The notes: a model not told the origin generated them from the sequence alone. A stretch of 64,000 nucleotides of DNA from Cliona cf. orientalis (GCA_963930775.1 OZ005689.1:21595718-21659717), one strand, 5' to 3'. Counted from the first letter of the stretch, positions 11,701-23,104 are shown. Made by a program: numbers and translations.

Positions 11701-12541
11701 TCCATTGGTCATTTGACACCTCCGGATTTCACAACCATACTCAGGACCGATTTATACATCATACATGCAGACTCGGCACACATGCATGTCGTACATTATT
11801 ACACCTCCAGACTCAATTTCATACAACATGCAGTCTCTCTATACTGTTAGTTAGCTAGCTGCTTGGTTCAAGCAGTACACTAAAATTATACGTAAGTTTA
11901 TGGTAGAATGCTCTTACCTCGTAACAATGTCGCAGTTCATTTTAGAGCCCACCATCAAATATACCACTCTGTAGTGGACTCTTGGTCCTTGAAGTTAGCT
12001 CTCCGTACTGCTTTATACTTCGCTAGGTCCACAGGCTTTTCTTTTAGTCTCCGTCCCAGCCTTGAACTGAGGCTTGTCCAGCCTGATGTTTGCAGGGAGT
12101 GGCTTGCCAGTGAACGAACTTATATCCGAACGAGCCTAGTTCAGATTCATAATAGTCTAGCAATTGTTCTACACTGTAGAAACTAAATTAAACTTACCTC
12201 GCTAGAGCTTTAGCGTCTTGTCTTATCGTATCAGTATCTTTCCAACAACGAGCCCTTGTTAAAAATACAACCACACCCCCTACGTACACGTATAACGGAT
12301 AGTATACGGGGCCCCATCCATTACCCGGTGGGTACCCGGAAGTGAAACTTTGATCGCTGTTTTCTCGAAATCGCTCTCCGCATACTCGCCGACTTCAAAG
12401 AGCCGTATCTCAGCAACGGAACCAGGTAGTGGAACGAAACAAGTTGCAAACGGGAGCTAAGAAGGTGAGCTTTAGCGTGGTATGTCAAACGCGAAATTTT
12501 TGTTTTGTGCGAAGTGGTCCCTTTTCTCATATCCTATCACA
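8758..12541 (+). mobile_element. TGTG-1: transposase-bearing DNA transposon, 3784 bp
   Basis: Ends are TGTGGTAGGATATAAGAAAA and the inverted TTTTCTCATATCCTATCACA. The match continues inward as GGGACCACTTCGC. TA flanks both sides (8756-8757, 12542-12543), and excision restores the host frame, so the boundaries are secure. Inside is a two-exon transposase gene in the plus direction with several lesions. The termini match the small elements at 51300-51713 and 13386-13655, and more loosely the A family. Confidence 0.9.
9132..11560 (+). pseudogene. Decayed DUF7869-type transposase of TGTG-1
   Basis: Exon 1 is 9132-9333 (acidic, EVEELDDDSSSDTEDD), with donor GTACAT; exon 2 begins at 9522 after CTACATAG and keeps phase. 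Recognisable blocks in order: ELDMAILGQLMA, LHGNTKRKP, FSYAEQHALLPGRIPGY, LLPSSVSK, MKPRSDLCWQCQQNS, HYSFDYAQ, PGPIYFLTPR, CEAIPRQVNFLTDEAG, LHADNCCGQNKNN, GHTKFSPDWCFGLLKRQYRR. It closes with a CX2CX4HX4C zinc knuckle (CGVCHEAGHNKRSC, about 11507). HADNC/GQNKNN and GHTKFSPD are the signature I associate with Pfam DUF7869, presumably an RNase-H-like transposase core; that is from memory. Lesions: frame change near 10230, another near 10375, TAG at 10594, frame change near 10653, TGA at 11061, and a frame change near 11380 before the knuckle. A homologous copy lies at 24598-26633. Confidence 0.75.
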
Positions 12542-12656
12542 TATAACACTATGGATAAATATTAGAGGTTTCTCCATCACAGGTCGTGGGTTGAACAGCA
12601 GAAAAAATGCAGTGATACAGCAACCAAATCCAAGCCTGGTCTTCGCAAAGGACTGA

Positions 12657-13080
12657 AAAGGGGGAAAACGTCCAAAAAGTGATTTGATTAGCAATTGAAT
12701 GACTCTTATTAATTACTTCATGTACAATAGTACATGTACATGTACATGACACATGGATGTATACAGTTGTGGACTAATATTATTGTGATATTGTGGAGTA
12801 TAAGGTACATATACCACTACTTCTTTACATGTGATCTCTGTTTACCAAAAAAACTTTCTAGGGGATTCTGATTGAAGCGCTCACTAAATACAGCCCTCAC
12901 CCCAGGGTAGGACAGTAGAGTAGAGATACTGGCTGACATCAAGGAATGAATTCACTATAATCAAGAAATAAAAAAAAAATCTCAATAACTTGTATGATAT
13001 TGGCAGAGGAAGATGTCAAGCCACCCATGTATGAAGGTATAACTTTATTATACACCAAGAAAAAATACATAACCACAAAC
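12657..13080. other. No gene; ACATGT microsatellite
   Basis: AT-rich spacer with a short TACATGTACATG run near 12720-12750. It is probably 3' flank or intron of the P-like pseudogene on the minus strand. Confidence 0.4.
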
Positions 13081-15482
13081 CTGTCATTGTCAGCCCTTCC
13101 ACTGTCTCCCTGCTAAGCATCATCTGTTGCTTCTTTGCTGCAGTGAATCCCGCTCGGTCAGAAACACTTTTGTTCCACTCGGCTAAATACCCCAAAAAAT
13201 CATCCTTAAGCCACTATTAACAAAAATGTTCACAATTTGCATCAATAATCCAAAAATAACGAATAATTCACCTCAAAACGGGGTATCCTTAACAGTCCGG
13301 TAGGGGAGTAGATCTGGTTTTCTCTTCTTTCGACCCTCTGTATATGATCGTTCATTGAGGCAATCAAAAAAACGATCGAACATTTATGACAGCATATTAT
13401 GAGAAAAGGGACCACTTCGCGCATCATTTCCCGAATTTTCATATTAAAACGCTTATATCTCTGGAACCATAGCAGCTATGAACTTCAAACCTGGCATGAA
13501 TATTCTTACATCATCCTGCTACACTCACTGCAAATCGCGAGCGGGGTGAGCGGCCGCGTTGATCTCGTTCGAAAATCGCCGTTTAATGCCTCACTTTGGC
13601 GGCTCACCGCTCGGGTCAAGAGCCTTGCTGTAGCTTCGTAGTACCTGGATATGAGTATAATAGTATTATAGATACACCATGTAGCTAAATGTACAAAGCT
13701 TACCTGAGAAGCAAGATAAACTTTCATAAAGTATGAATTTAAACGAAGATGCTCTGACTTAATCTTAGGTAGCATAGACAACCCTGCTCCAGTAGTGCAC
13801 TTGTCATTCAAACTCGTCAGATGAAGCCAGCTAATGTGCTGCCCATTGATCTAATCATTATGTGTACATGTAAATTAATTTTAGTACCTGGTGTGCATTT
13901 AATGGAACATACACATAATACATAATGTGTACTGCTTACACACATGGCACGACTATTGGAGTGTGCGAATGAGTTGGCCCAACAGTTTCTGTTTTAAAAA
14001 GATGTGGAGCATCTGAAAAGAAATATATCGGTCGAGGTTCGCCTGCATACGGATTGTTCGTCTTGTACACAGTTTCCTTGGAATTCGAGTGCATACGAAA
14101 GAACTTTCGATTTTGTGATGCTCCGTCACACACGAAAGCGACAACTTTAAAATCAGCTGCTTCAAGCCTCTGTACAGCTTCCCAGGCAAGTGGAAATAAC
14201 GTATCGGCTGTGAGACTGTGTGGCAAATTGGGCGTAAGGAAATTTTAGGTCTATGAAGAGATCTCTGACCATGAACAATAACATGTTTGGCTACAGGTAG
14301 TGGAGAGCCTGACGTTTCACTGCTGTCGTCACTGCACGATCGCTCGAACTTGAGAAGTTCATTATTAATGTCACCAATGTCTACGTAGCCAATAAGTTGA
14401 AGACCATATTTATCGTATACTAAGTTATATTTGATACGTACTTCATCAGAACATACAGCCACATGCTTTTCATGGAGTTTGAGAGTCGGTTTTCACTTCC
14501 TTGAGGAGTTGCTCGGTGATTTCAGGTAGGAATCCAGTACCGCTCTTCATATGATGTGTGTAGTCTCGTAGTGTACGACTAGAAGGCAAAGAAACAAAGC
14601 AGATGAAGGAAGTTTGATGTTTAGGCACCACTTGATCATGGTTGGGAGCCATCTCATCTGTTGTGAATTATCCCTCAATGCCTCTCTTTGTTGCTCCCAA
14701 AATAATTGTTTGAATGATCCTTCTGGATACTGTTCAATAATCGATGGTGTGTGCTCTTCCACTATTTGTGAAAGATCTTGGTGAAGACAATCAACAGTGA
14801 CCCCTTGAGCGTCAGTGGAGTCCTTTATCTTCTTCATAAGATTGTTGACTTTACGCTCTGCGGAGGTGACTCGAGCTCGTAATGAGGTCATTCTTTTCCT
14901 TTTTTGTGGGGTTGTCAGATACCTAAAGTTAGTACGACTACTAATGCTAGTGTACTTTGATGGGCTTGATGCAGTAATTTTTTGCCAACGGGTATGCATC
15001 GTCCTAAGTGTAGCCCGATATGAGACACAATTTGCACATTTTCCAGTTGGTACTAACATCTGACATGATGCAGTACATAATGTGCAGCAGTATGTATCAC
15101 CATTCAGAGTAACATCAGCAACATCATCAATACTTGCAGATACTTGGCCTTCTTTAAAGCTCTTCTTTTCCTTTGCCATTTGTAAAAATCGTTCATCAGG
15201 ATGAGCAGCACAAACTTTCAACCTATCCAAACATAACTGGTCGTTCACATTCTCGGGTGTCACGAATTGGGGGAAATGGCTAATCGCTGAACAATGAGTA
15301 ACAGGTCGTCCATGAACATTCAATATCCAGCTACGATCACCCTTGATAACACATGTTAACACGACACCATCAACTCCACTCGGTCTTGTACGGTCTCCTA
15401 ATTTGCAGAGCTTTATATCATTTGATAGACTCTTCGATTGATCTGTCCATTTGCTTGAAGGAAGCTTTAAATGAGATCGTAC
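13081..15482 (-). pseudogene. P-element-like transposase, broken
   Basis: The minus strand carries, in order from 15480: a leading segment (SNDIKLCKLGD); a cysteine pair region (CCTLCTASC); a basic coiled-coil-like stretch (TTPQKRKRMTSLRARVTSAE); FKQLFWEQQREALRDNSQ and RWLPTMIKWC near 14650; LPSSRTLRDYTHH; LVYDKYGLQLIGYVDIGDIN; AFVCDGASQNRKFF and FFSDAPHLFKT near 14000. A separate exon, 13213-13081, encodes FLGYLAEWNKSV and MMLSRETVEGL between good splice sites. This order matches the P-element/THAP9-type transposase family (Pfam Tnp_P_element). Frames change near 14640, 14490, 14270 and 13990, so it cannot be read through. The start is cut at 15482 by a Tc1-like terminus; no THAP domain is visible. 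Confidence 0.75.
13386..13655 (+). mobile_element. TGTG-group MITE fragment, 3' end missing
   Basis: Starts TATGACAGCATATTATGAGA and continues AAAGGGACCACTTCGCGC, then follows the interior of the element at 1263 (AGCAGCTATGAACTTC, CGCGTTGATCTCGTTCGAAA). No closing inverted end is found; similarity stops near 13655. It lies inside an intron-like gap of the P-like pseudogene. Confidence 0.7.
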
Positions 15483-15530
15483 AGTAAAAAGTTAACGTTT
15501 CGTTGTCGTCGCAACGATCGTGCGACGATG
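15482..15530. repeat. Tc1-like terminal sequence
   Basis: TACAGTAAAAAGTTAACGTT followed by TCGT and GAACGATCG-like bases. It matches the inverted end of the Tc1-like element at 24528, where AAAAAGTTAACGTTTCGT is shared. No partner end was found nearby, so this is a solo terminus or the edge of a deleted copy. Confidence 0.5.
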
Positions 15531-15860
15531 CGTATCGTTCTAAAAAAAACGACTGTAGCACGAAAAATCGCATGCCGTATATACGGTACGCCGGCGGGCA
15601 CGGCTGGGCGGGTCACGTTGGGTACAAAGGTGGCAATCGTTTGACACGAGGTGAGAAGCGTTGTGTATAAAAACGAAACGATCGAGTCAAGACTTCTATC
15701 CGAAACCTCCGAAGATGGAACTAGTAATCAGTTATTCATTCGCTCAAGACCTCCGAAAATCGAACTAGCCAAGCAACGACTCTGACCACCGAAAATCGAA
15801 CGAGCAACCTTCTACCACTACCGTCTTCAGAGAAAAGCAGCGTCAGTTGTCAGTGGTGAT
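15531..15860 (+). promoter_or_regulatory. Putative 5' region of BEN-domain gene
   Basis: Precedes the ATG at 15861. It contains a threefold imperfect repeat (CGAAAATCGAACTAGC, CGAAAATCGAACGAGC and CGAAGATGGAACTAG) between 15710 and 15805. A role in transcription is inferred only from position. Confidence 0.25.
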
Positions 15861-18800
15861 ATGGCTCTACGGAAAGAGTTAAAAGACAAAATGAAAGAGT
15901 TTCACAAGAAAAGGAGTAAGTTTTGAGTTAAATCATTGGCCTAGAGTACACAATGATCCTATTGAGTGACTAGCATATTTGTTTTGTTTACCATAGGGCG
16001 TCATTTTTTAGTCTACTGGCCTGAAGAGGATTGCTATAGTGAGGTGCCACAGTCTAAGGTAGTGGGAGAGCCAACTGACACAATTCAAGTGAAGGAGAGA
16101 GGCAAGATATATGTAGGCCAACTTAAGGGTGTAGGAACCAAAGAACAAAGCCAGCAAAAGTTGAACTCCATTTTAGGAGAATCGTCTCAACCCAGTGACT
16201 CCGCCCGAACCAATACAGTCGGAAACCAGCCAGGAAAAAGGTACACCTTAGTGAATTTGTGTGATATACAGGCTGTAATATACATACATGTATGAATGCA
16301 GTGCATGCATGACATGCATTGAACATACTCTTCAGCTTGTCATTTTTACCCCGCGCGCATGCGCAAGGGGGTAAAGTAATCGGTCGTGTCGTCGTTGTTG
16401 TCGTTGTCGTTGTCGTTAGCACAAAAATCGCCATATCTCGAGATATAGGCGTCTAAGCGACTCGTACTCACAACGAATCAATCAAATTCGGCGAAAAACT
16501 GGCTTCAGTGTGCGTCAAATCGAGGGATACGATCCAAGAGCGTCACAAATAGTGCCTTTTTGTTGGCCACCGTAGCCACGCCTATCGACAGTGCCCACAA
16601 TGCATATGCATACCAATTGTTCTTTTTGCTCATGCGCACAACTAAGTGGCCAAGCATATGACTGGTAAAGATCGTCAATGTTCTAAATAATACTCGTGAT
16701 ATCTACAGTGACTGAAATCTGTAACCGATCATAATGTAAAACAGCTATACTACTATTGTTACAACAAATATAGGTAGAAATTCATATGTTCCTAGTTTGG
16801 GCTAGGTCTGGGTGCAGAGAGCGCTTTTTCAAGTGTCATTGGAACCCCCAGTAGGCTATTAAAGCAGTATTTCTATTTCTCTGAAGTTTACAAAATTATA
16901 GTCATGCACCAAAAGTAAATCTATAGATTGCACAATGTGCGCGCGGGGTATGTGCTCTACAGAGCTCTAGTTTAGGCCATACCAATTTGAATATATGTTT
17001 CTCGGATCCGGCGGGTCACATTTTGCTCAATTCCAAAAAAAAAAAAAAAAAAAGGGTGTGGTCAAGTGTTGGATTATATATCGACAAGCCGCATGCGCAT
17101 AAGTGTAGTCTATCAAGCTAGACCCCTTTTTCGCCCGACGACCTTTACCCACTCTATCCACACGCGAAAAAAGGGGTCTAGCTTGATAGACTAGCATAAG
17201 TGCTGTCCTACGTAATCGACGGTGCACGTGCGGCCTAAGCCATTGTCAGCTGATCTCTCGTTCTAGCTCGAGCTAGCTGTCTTTCAATGAGAAATGGCTG
17301 TGTCGTCTGCGTGGCTAAGCGTCGTAATACAACGGGCGGAGACCGTGATCAAACCCAGAGAAATATTGAAATGTTCTTGGACTGACACATTTGGTTCTCT
17401 TCTTTTAAAGTACGGGAGCGACCTCCAGTCTGAAAAGATCTCCCACGTGGTCATAGCCAAGAACGAGAAGTTTATCGATCCTTGCCACCGTGTACCAGCT
17501 GATGCGCCACTCTCTCTTTGTGATCAGTTTGGATGTATGAACGTTTGCATCTACCTGGAGAATATGAGTGTCTCACCTACTGCCGAAAGAACGATTGCCA
17601 GTGTGCTCATGGAACGAAGCAGGGAGATCGTCCTTCCTCAGTTTTTAGCTCCATCTGAAGGAAGGAACCTTCGAGATGATCAAAGGCTTCGTAATGACAT
17701 AGTTGGTGAGTGTACATGCACATGATACATGCACACACACACACACACACACACACATGCAAATACATGTAGACCACACATCACAATGTAAAATGAAACT
17801 TTGTACTTTTACGCAGAAAAACTCGATGAATGGAAAGTTGGTTGGAGCAGGGACAGCATGTCTGTTGGCGAGATGTTGGTGCAAAAGCTGACCAGAGCAC
17901 TCTGGTACATTGATCCCCATCACTCGAAGTTCGCTGGTCGTAGCATTCAATTGCCTCCCCAACTTGGCTCATTTGAGGGCTACAACAACTACAGGCATAA
18001 AAAGGAGAAGGAACCGCAACTCTCTGTCAGTGGTATTAGTCACCATGTCCAAGAGCTGAGTAATGCACTGATGCAGCCATGGTTCCACCACAGGAGATTT
18101 GAACTCCTTAAAAAAGAAGTGGAAATGCTGGTGGAGGGCTTGCAGAAGTACTGTGAGTACTTGAAGGGCAGAAACGAGTTCATGATTGAGCATCACCACT
18201 CCATGACTCAATCTCAGCTTGTAGATGATAATACTTCTCTTACTACTCTCCCTATTTGCAGTGGTCTCGTTCATTCTGACTATGCTGATCTGGAAGAAAA
18301 CCTACGTTCTTTAGACTTCTACAAACCTGTTTTTCTCAACGATTTTTCTCCAGCAGACAGATTTAAACACAGGACATGGATAGCAAATTTGTCGTTACCT
18401 TATCCCACATGCATATATCGCTATGCCTATGGGAATAATCTCGGCACACTATCGTACATTTGGAAGATTCCTTATGGGCCTGTTGACCAAACAGCTGTCA
18501 GTCGAGTGTTTGCACATTTGAACAAGGAGCAAGCCACATACTCTACAAGGGCTATGCGACATGATTTTCTTCAAAGGTACAACAGACTCGTGAAAACTCC
18601 AAAGTCAGTACTCCGCAACATCTATCGTACTCTTCTCAACGATGGCAGTCAGCCTTCTTGCAGTGTGGAAGCCGAAGTTGATGAACGTGTAGCTAAAGCT
18701 GTAGTCAACCTGGATGATCCTGAGATCGTGCTCGATTTACGCAGCACAAATGGAAAGCCAAACAGCACCCGTTTTGATCAATTTTGGGCTGAACTTCAAG

Positions 18801-21800
18801 CCTACATGGATGAAATCAACCTCGCTGTTGACGACCGACGACATGGGGACACATTACACTTACCTTTTGCCATATCAGTGCGACATCTACAGGAGGTGAT
18901 CGGTGATAGGCTTCGTGAAAAGCATCCAGGTGACTGTCCTCCAATTCCTTCCTTGGAGTGGATCCGTCTGCAATTTTGGCCTTCTAATCAGTACACCATC
19001 CGTGCTTTGAGGTACACCGGACGGTTCCAAGTCAAATTTGCAGTTCAAGTTCGGCATCTTCACCGAGACCATCAGGATTCTCACTACGTAAGTGCTCTCT
19101 TACAGTATCTAAGGGCATTTGCTGTTCAGTTTCATTCTTACTGCCGGTATGTATCAGTTGATGATAAAGCTACCATACCAATTGGCGATCCTAGTTGCCC
19201 ATTGTCCACTGGTGTCAGGGGTCATAATCGTTCCTTAGTGTCCCTGTCCGGCCCACAGCTTCATGCCCTGGATCATGATTTTCATGTGTGTGGAATTATC
19301 CCATCTGTGGCCTTTATTGTTGACATCCCTGAGAGTTCCGCTGATTCTTTCTTCAGTGGTCAACCTTTTGTTATATGCAAAGATAAAATTACCCAGCCTT
19401 CCAGTGCCCTTCACCATTCTACAGAGCTTACTAACATCATTCACACTCACTATGGTACTCCTGACAATTATTCATCTAAACCTATCTTGATAATAGTCAG
19501 TGATGGGGGGCCAGACCATCGGGTTACATTTGGTTCAGTGAAGATTGCAAATCTCTGCTTGTTTCGGGCTTTGAATCTCGATATGCTTGTGTGTGTACGG
19601 ACATGCCCATACCAATCATGGCAGAATCTCGCTGAGAGGGTAATGTCCACTCTAAACCTAGCTCTACAAAATGTTTCTCTTGCTCGTTCAAAAATGACTG
19701 ATGAGTTTGAACGGCTGATTTCTAGCCTGAACACCCTAACAGATGTGCGTAAAGCGATTGATAAGCGGCCTGAATTGGGGGAAGCTTTAAGTGATTCCTT
19801 GTCTCCAGTCATGGTTCTTCTTGGTCAGCGCTTTGTGGCAATGAAGCTGAAAGGCCAGTCAGTGAAGCTTGGAGTTCCCGCAACTGAAGCTGAAATGTCA
19901 GAGCAGTTCATGCATTCACATTTTATAGAACCCAGCTTACAGAGGGAGAGGCTCACTCAGGATGTTTTGAAAAGTGCCTCAGGTCTTCAAAAATTTTTGA
20001 AACACCACTGTCATTCTTCGCACTATGTTTGCCAGCTCAAAAAGTGTACCGATCAGGACTGCTACTACTGCAAAGAGCATCCCATCAGGCTTCCTCCAGA
20101 AGTGTTCAGTAAGCTATCTTTTCTTCCTCTACCGCTGTTCGATGCTTCAAAGGAACACTACGAAAGATTTGAAAAGTTGTATGGACAGTTTCCAGATGAA
20201 AGAGGTCGTCCGTCTTATGTTCCTGTGGCCTCTGAGGAAGCCAAGGAGAAGGACAAGAGCCATCGAGGGATTATTGTCAAGGCCAAGGTGAGAGGAGCAA
20301 TAATATGTGAAGATTGCAAGAAGACACGGTGTTTTTATTCTAGTTCAAAGCTATCTCAAAGAGAAGCGCTAGAAGTGGAACGCATAAAGGAGTCAAAACT
20401 GTACATTTGTGGCAGTCCGCTCTTTCCAGACGATTCTCCTCTAGCTAGCAATGTGGTAGTGCGTGAAGCTATTACTTGTGCCTCACCTATCGAACTGCAG
20501 TACTATAATTCAGTACTAGTTCATTTTCCTCCAATCTGTTATTTCTGTGGTCTTGGTGAAGAGAATTTGGTTAATGATGACCACATTAAAGAACTTAAAA
20601 AATCATATGCAATTGTGCTACCTATTTGTTTCATTTGTCAGAGTGACGGCAAGTCTCCTTTTTGTAAGCAGCCCTCTAACGTAGCAAAAAGATGGAAAAT
20701 TAATTAGTACAGACATGTGACTTTTTTTTATATCATTGTATTGTGGTTTTGTTTCTTTGCATTGATAATAATCAGATTCAGATTTTTTTTTTTTTTTTTT
20801 CCCTGCCACCCGGGTCTCTTTTGATGGTATGCCTGTCCGAGAAACATAATTATATTCAAATTGGTATGGCCTTATCATAGTTGTTAAGAAGAGGAAACGC
20901 CAAGTGGACAAGGCAACCACCAAGCAGAAAAGCAGCAACGGGAAGCCTCCACGAAAGAAACTAAAACGAGGTGCTTTTGTAATAAACATTAATACACATG
21001 TACTTATTTCAAATTGCTTACTTTGTTTTCCACAAGTGGACGATCCTGCGTGTTGTGGCTGCCAGTACTGATTCGGGGACAGCAAATCCTACCGCTCCAG
21101 CTCCCAGTGGTTCTAAGGTGGCAACTATCACTCCCCCACCCCCCAGTGCTTCCTCAACCACTACTGGGACTTCCTTAACTCCCTCGTGTTCACATACAGC
21201 AGCTTGTGCAACAACATCAACAGCTTCTGGATCAGTTAGCACTGGTGCTACCCTGACTGACTCGGCCAATATACAACATGTACAAGGTTAGTACAGTGTA
21301 CATGTATATACATGTACAGTACATGTACATGTAAGGACCCCTAAAGCCTTCTTGGCCCTACATGTATGTAGAAAAGCCCTACTGTACATCTGTACACATG
21401 CATGTACATGCGATTTACTGCTGTTATTTCATTTGCTGTAGCTCCCAGTGGTTCATGTGCGACCACTTCAGTTCCTAGTTGCTACCAAGCATCTGCTACT
21501 GTGACGGCCGTGGCCACCGACTTCTCCCAGACAGCTCCTAGTTGCTCCCAGTCTGCCACTTTGACCACCTCAGCCCCCAGTGGTTCACACACTGTAGCCA
21601 CTCTACGTCCCAGTGGTTCATCTGCGACCACTTCAGTTCCTAGTTGCTACCAGGCGTCTGCTACCTGACGGCCGTGGTCACCGACTTCTCCCAGACAGCT
21701 CCTAGTTGCTCCCAGTCTGCCACTTTGACCCAGTGGTTCATACACTGTAACCACTCTATGTCCCAGTGGTTCATCTATTTCGGGCACTGCCATCACCATC

Positions 21801-22994
21801 CTATCTGACTTTTCCGATACAGACGGTAACTATCTACATTGTACTTGTATTTCATGTGTACATGCATGAGTGTTTTAATTTTCTTGCACAACAGGTGAAG
21901 ATAGCGACATATCTCCTCTCCCTCCTCCCATGCCGCCCATACCTCCACTTAACAACAGTGACGTGTCACCAGAGGAACCAACTCCATCACACTCCCTGGA
22001 TTCCCTGTCGATAGAGGTGGAACTGCAACTGTCGTTGGACAGATTTACTACCCTGGAGGATAACTTTGATCGGGTTTTGCAGAGACAAGACGAAATTTTA
22101 TCAAGGCTAACTGCACTTGAGAATCAGTCGGTGTATCAGCAGGTGGACACCCCACACAATGCATCCTTTGATGAATCGTATTTCAACCAGCCACCCATGT
22201 ATATTCCGCCACCTCCACTGCACCCACCTCCGAGCCTTTCTTTGGATGCAGAAAACAAGACACCTACAAGAGAGTATCGAGCTCAACGCTGCACCCCTGT
22301 TCATCGTCACCCAGCACAGCTACATTCCTCTAAAGTAAATTCAATGCAATCACATTCACATCAGCTGCTTCGACCTCGGCCTCAACAGAATCAACCACAG
22401 CCACATCCATATCAACTTGGAGCTACGCAAAATCAAACTCAATCAAGAGCTGAACGCTGTAGTCCGTTCAGCCCCCCACCTCACCCACCTAAGCGTTTCA
22501 TTCTTGGTGGAGATCTGGAGTCTGGTGTGAATCATGCACAAACTCAAGGCCGTGTGCCATTTGATCCCATCACTAATCAGGTTAACTCAACCGCTACAAA
22601 AGCTATAGCATCCATTCGAGAAAAACCTGGCAACAGTTACCTACCTTCGTCAGTAATAAACAAACAAAAACTCAAGTCAGCTAGTGAGCTTATCGTGAGG
22701 TATCCAAAGCTCCGATCTCCAAGCAGTATTGGTACTTTGGCTGCAAAACTGGCAAGAGAGGCATATTTTGGCGAGGATGTGTTGGCTAAGTGTACTATAA
22801 GTGGTGATCGAGATCTCCCTGGGCTTGCAATTGTAGAGCTTCAGCAACTGAAACAAACACTTTTTGCTCAGTTTCCTGCATATTGGCGATCACCTCACGA
22901 GTTTGAGCCCCTTTGGAGTACTGCAACCACATCAATTGGCCAGCTGTGCAAGAGACTTCGTGGTAACTCCTCTAATAAAATTACTATCATGTAG
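15861..22994 (+). CDS. BEN-domain protein gene, possibly decaying
   Basis: Exons by splice signals: 15861-15915 (MALRKELKDKMKEF), 15997-16240 (small barrel-like segment with FLVYWPEEDCYSEVP and IYVGQLKGVGTKEQ), about 20889-20970, 21066-21286 and 21442-21825 (Ser/Thr/Pro-rich low complexity), and 21895-22994. The last encodes a short coiled coil (LDRFTTLEDNFDRVLQRQDE), a His/Gln/Pro-rich linker and a C-terminal BEN domain (LAREAYFGEDVLAKC, DLPGLAIVELQQLKQTLF, FEPLWSTATTSIGQLCK). BEN domains bind DNA or chromatin proteins in the nucleus. Phases agree for the last four exons. I could not make exon 2 join exon 3 in phase, so an unseen exon or a lesion exists. A 165-bp tandem repeat in exon 5 has a base loss giving TGA at 21666, compensated near 21735. 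The big intron hosts a 3.9-kb transposon. Confidence 0.65.
16241..16974. other. Intron sequence; GC-rich palindrome and GTTGTC repeat
   Basis: Contains the hairpin TTTACCCCGCGCGCATGCGC...AAGGGGGTAAAG at about 16346-16378 and a (GTTGTC)n-like run at 16390-16420. No exon was recognised. Confidence 0.4.
17106..17193. repeat. Hairpin-forming inverted repeat near transposon 5' end
   Basis: TAGTCTATCAAGCTAGACCC...CGC (17106-17134) is repeated inverted at 17164-17193, with a 29-bp loop. It lies between the terminus and the transposase ATG at 17294. It may be a subterminal binding structure or a tiny nested foldback element. Confidence 0.7.
17294..20707 (+). CDS. Putative DDE transposase, 1100 aa, unassigned family
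   Basis: Exon 1 is 17294-17705 and exon 2 is 17817-20707. The donor GTGAGT, acceptor TTTTACGCAG and phases fit, and the intron carries a (CA)n run. The N-terminal 300 residues have no domain I know. The mid region has YVSVDDKATIPIGD (D at 19160), then ILIIVSDGGPDHRVTFGSVK (D at 19502), then WQNLAERVMSTLN (E at 19634). These are spaced like an RNase-H-fold triad, about 113 and 43 residues between acidic residues. The C-terminal part is Cys/His rich: CTDQDCYYCKEH, CEDCKKTRC, and a closing pair CYFCGLGEEN / CFICQSDGKSPFC, likely zinc binding. The gene fills the element between its TIRs, supporting a transposase role. I recall similar SDGGPDHR proteins in cnidarians and sponges but no superfamily name. 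No stops or frame changes were seen. Confidence 0.7.
21446..21775 (+). repeat. 165-bp tandem duplication within BEN-gene exon
   Basis: GTTCCTAGTTGCTACCA at 21471 recurs at 21636. Both units encode Ser/Thr/Pro-rich sequence (PSCYQASAT, DFSQTAPSCSQS). The second unit has lost one base (GCTACCTGACGG versus GCTACTGTGACGG) and about nine bases before CCCAGTGGTTCA. Together these open and then close a short out-of-frame stretch. Confidence 0.75.
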
Positions 22995-23104
22995 CTATGC
23001 ATATACATGTACATTCATGCCTACTTTTACACTCAACATGCTCTCTACTTGTTACTGTTAATATTTTTATTATAAAGGTTGATATCGGTTATTAAAGTTG
23101 TTGA

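Larger units (their letters stand above)
7911..12656 (+). pseudogene. Unknown conserved gene split by TGTG-1 insertion
   Basis: A long frame starts with ATG at 7911 and runs to 8757. After the transposon 8758-12541 it continues in the same frame to a TGA at 12654-12656. Removing the element and one TA copy gives a continuous LNDITLWINIRGFSITGR. Upstream features include YACGYVPTHPSL, VNRGGTFEV and DEDILFHWSMLS. I recall proteins with this pattern (cysteines, VNRGG, WSxLS, LWxxIRG near the end) recurring in sponge genomes without known function, which suggests they may themselves be transposon-borne. A single in-frame TGA at 8496-8498 already interrupts the gene, so it was probably dead, or is a recoded or alternative form, before the insertion. 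No promoter was identified. Confidence 0.7.
16975..20871 (+). mobile_element. Autonomous-looking DNA transposon with TTA duplication, 3897 bp
   Basis: Ends are GGCCATACCAATTTGAATAT and the inverted ATATTCAAATTGGTATGGCC. The match continues as ATGTTTCTCGGA, and both ends lead into an A- or T-run. TTA flanks both sides (16972-16974, 20872-20874). It contains one two-exon gene with no visible lesion. The downstream boundary sits only 6 bp before the AG of a possible host splice acceptor (20879-20880). Confidence 0.85.

Noticed and set aside
17735..17757. (CA)n run as a possible coding tract
   Set aside because: It lies between a matched donor and acceptor and is intronic.
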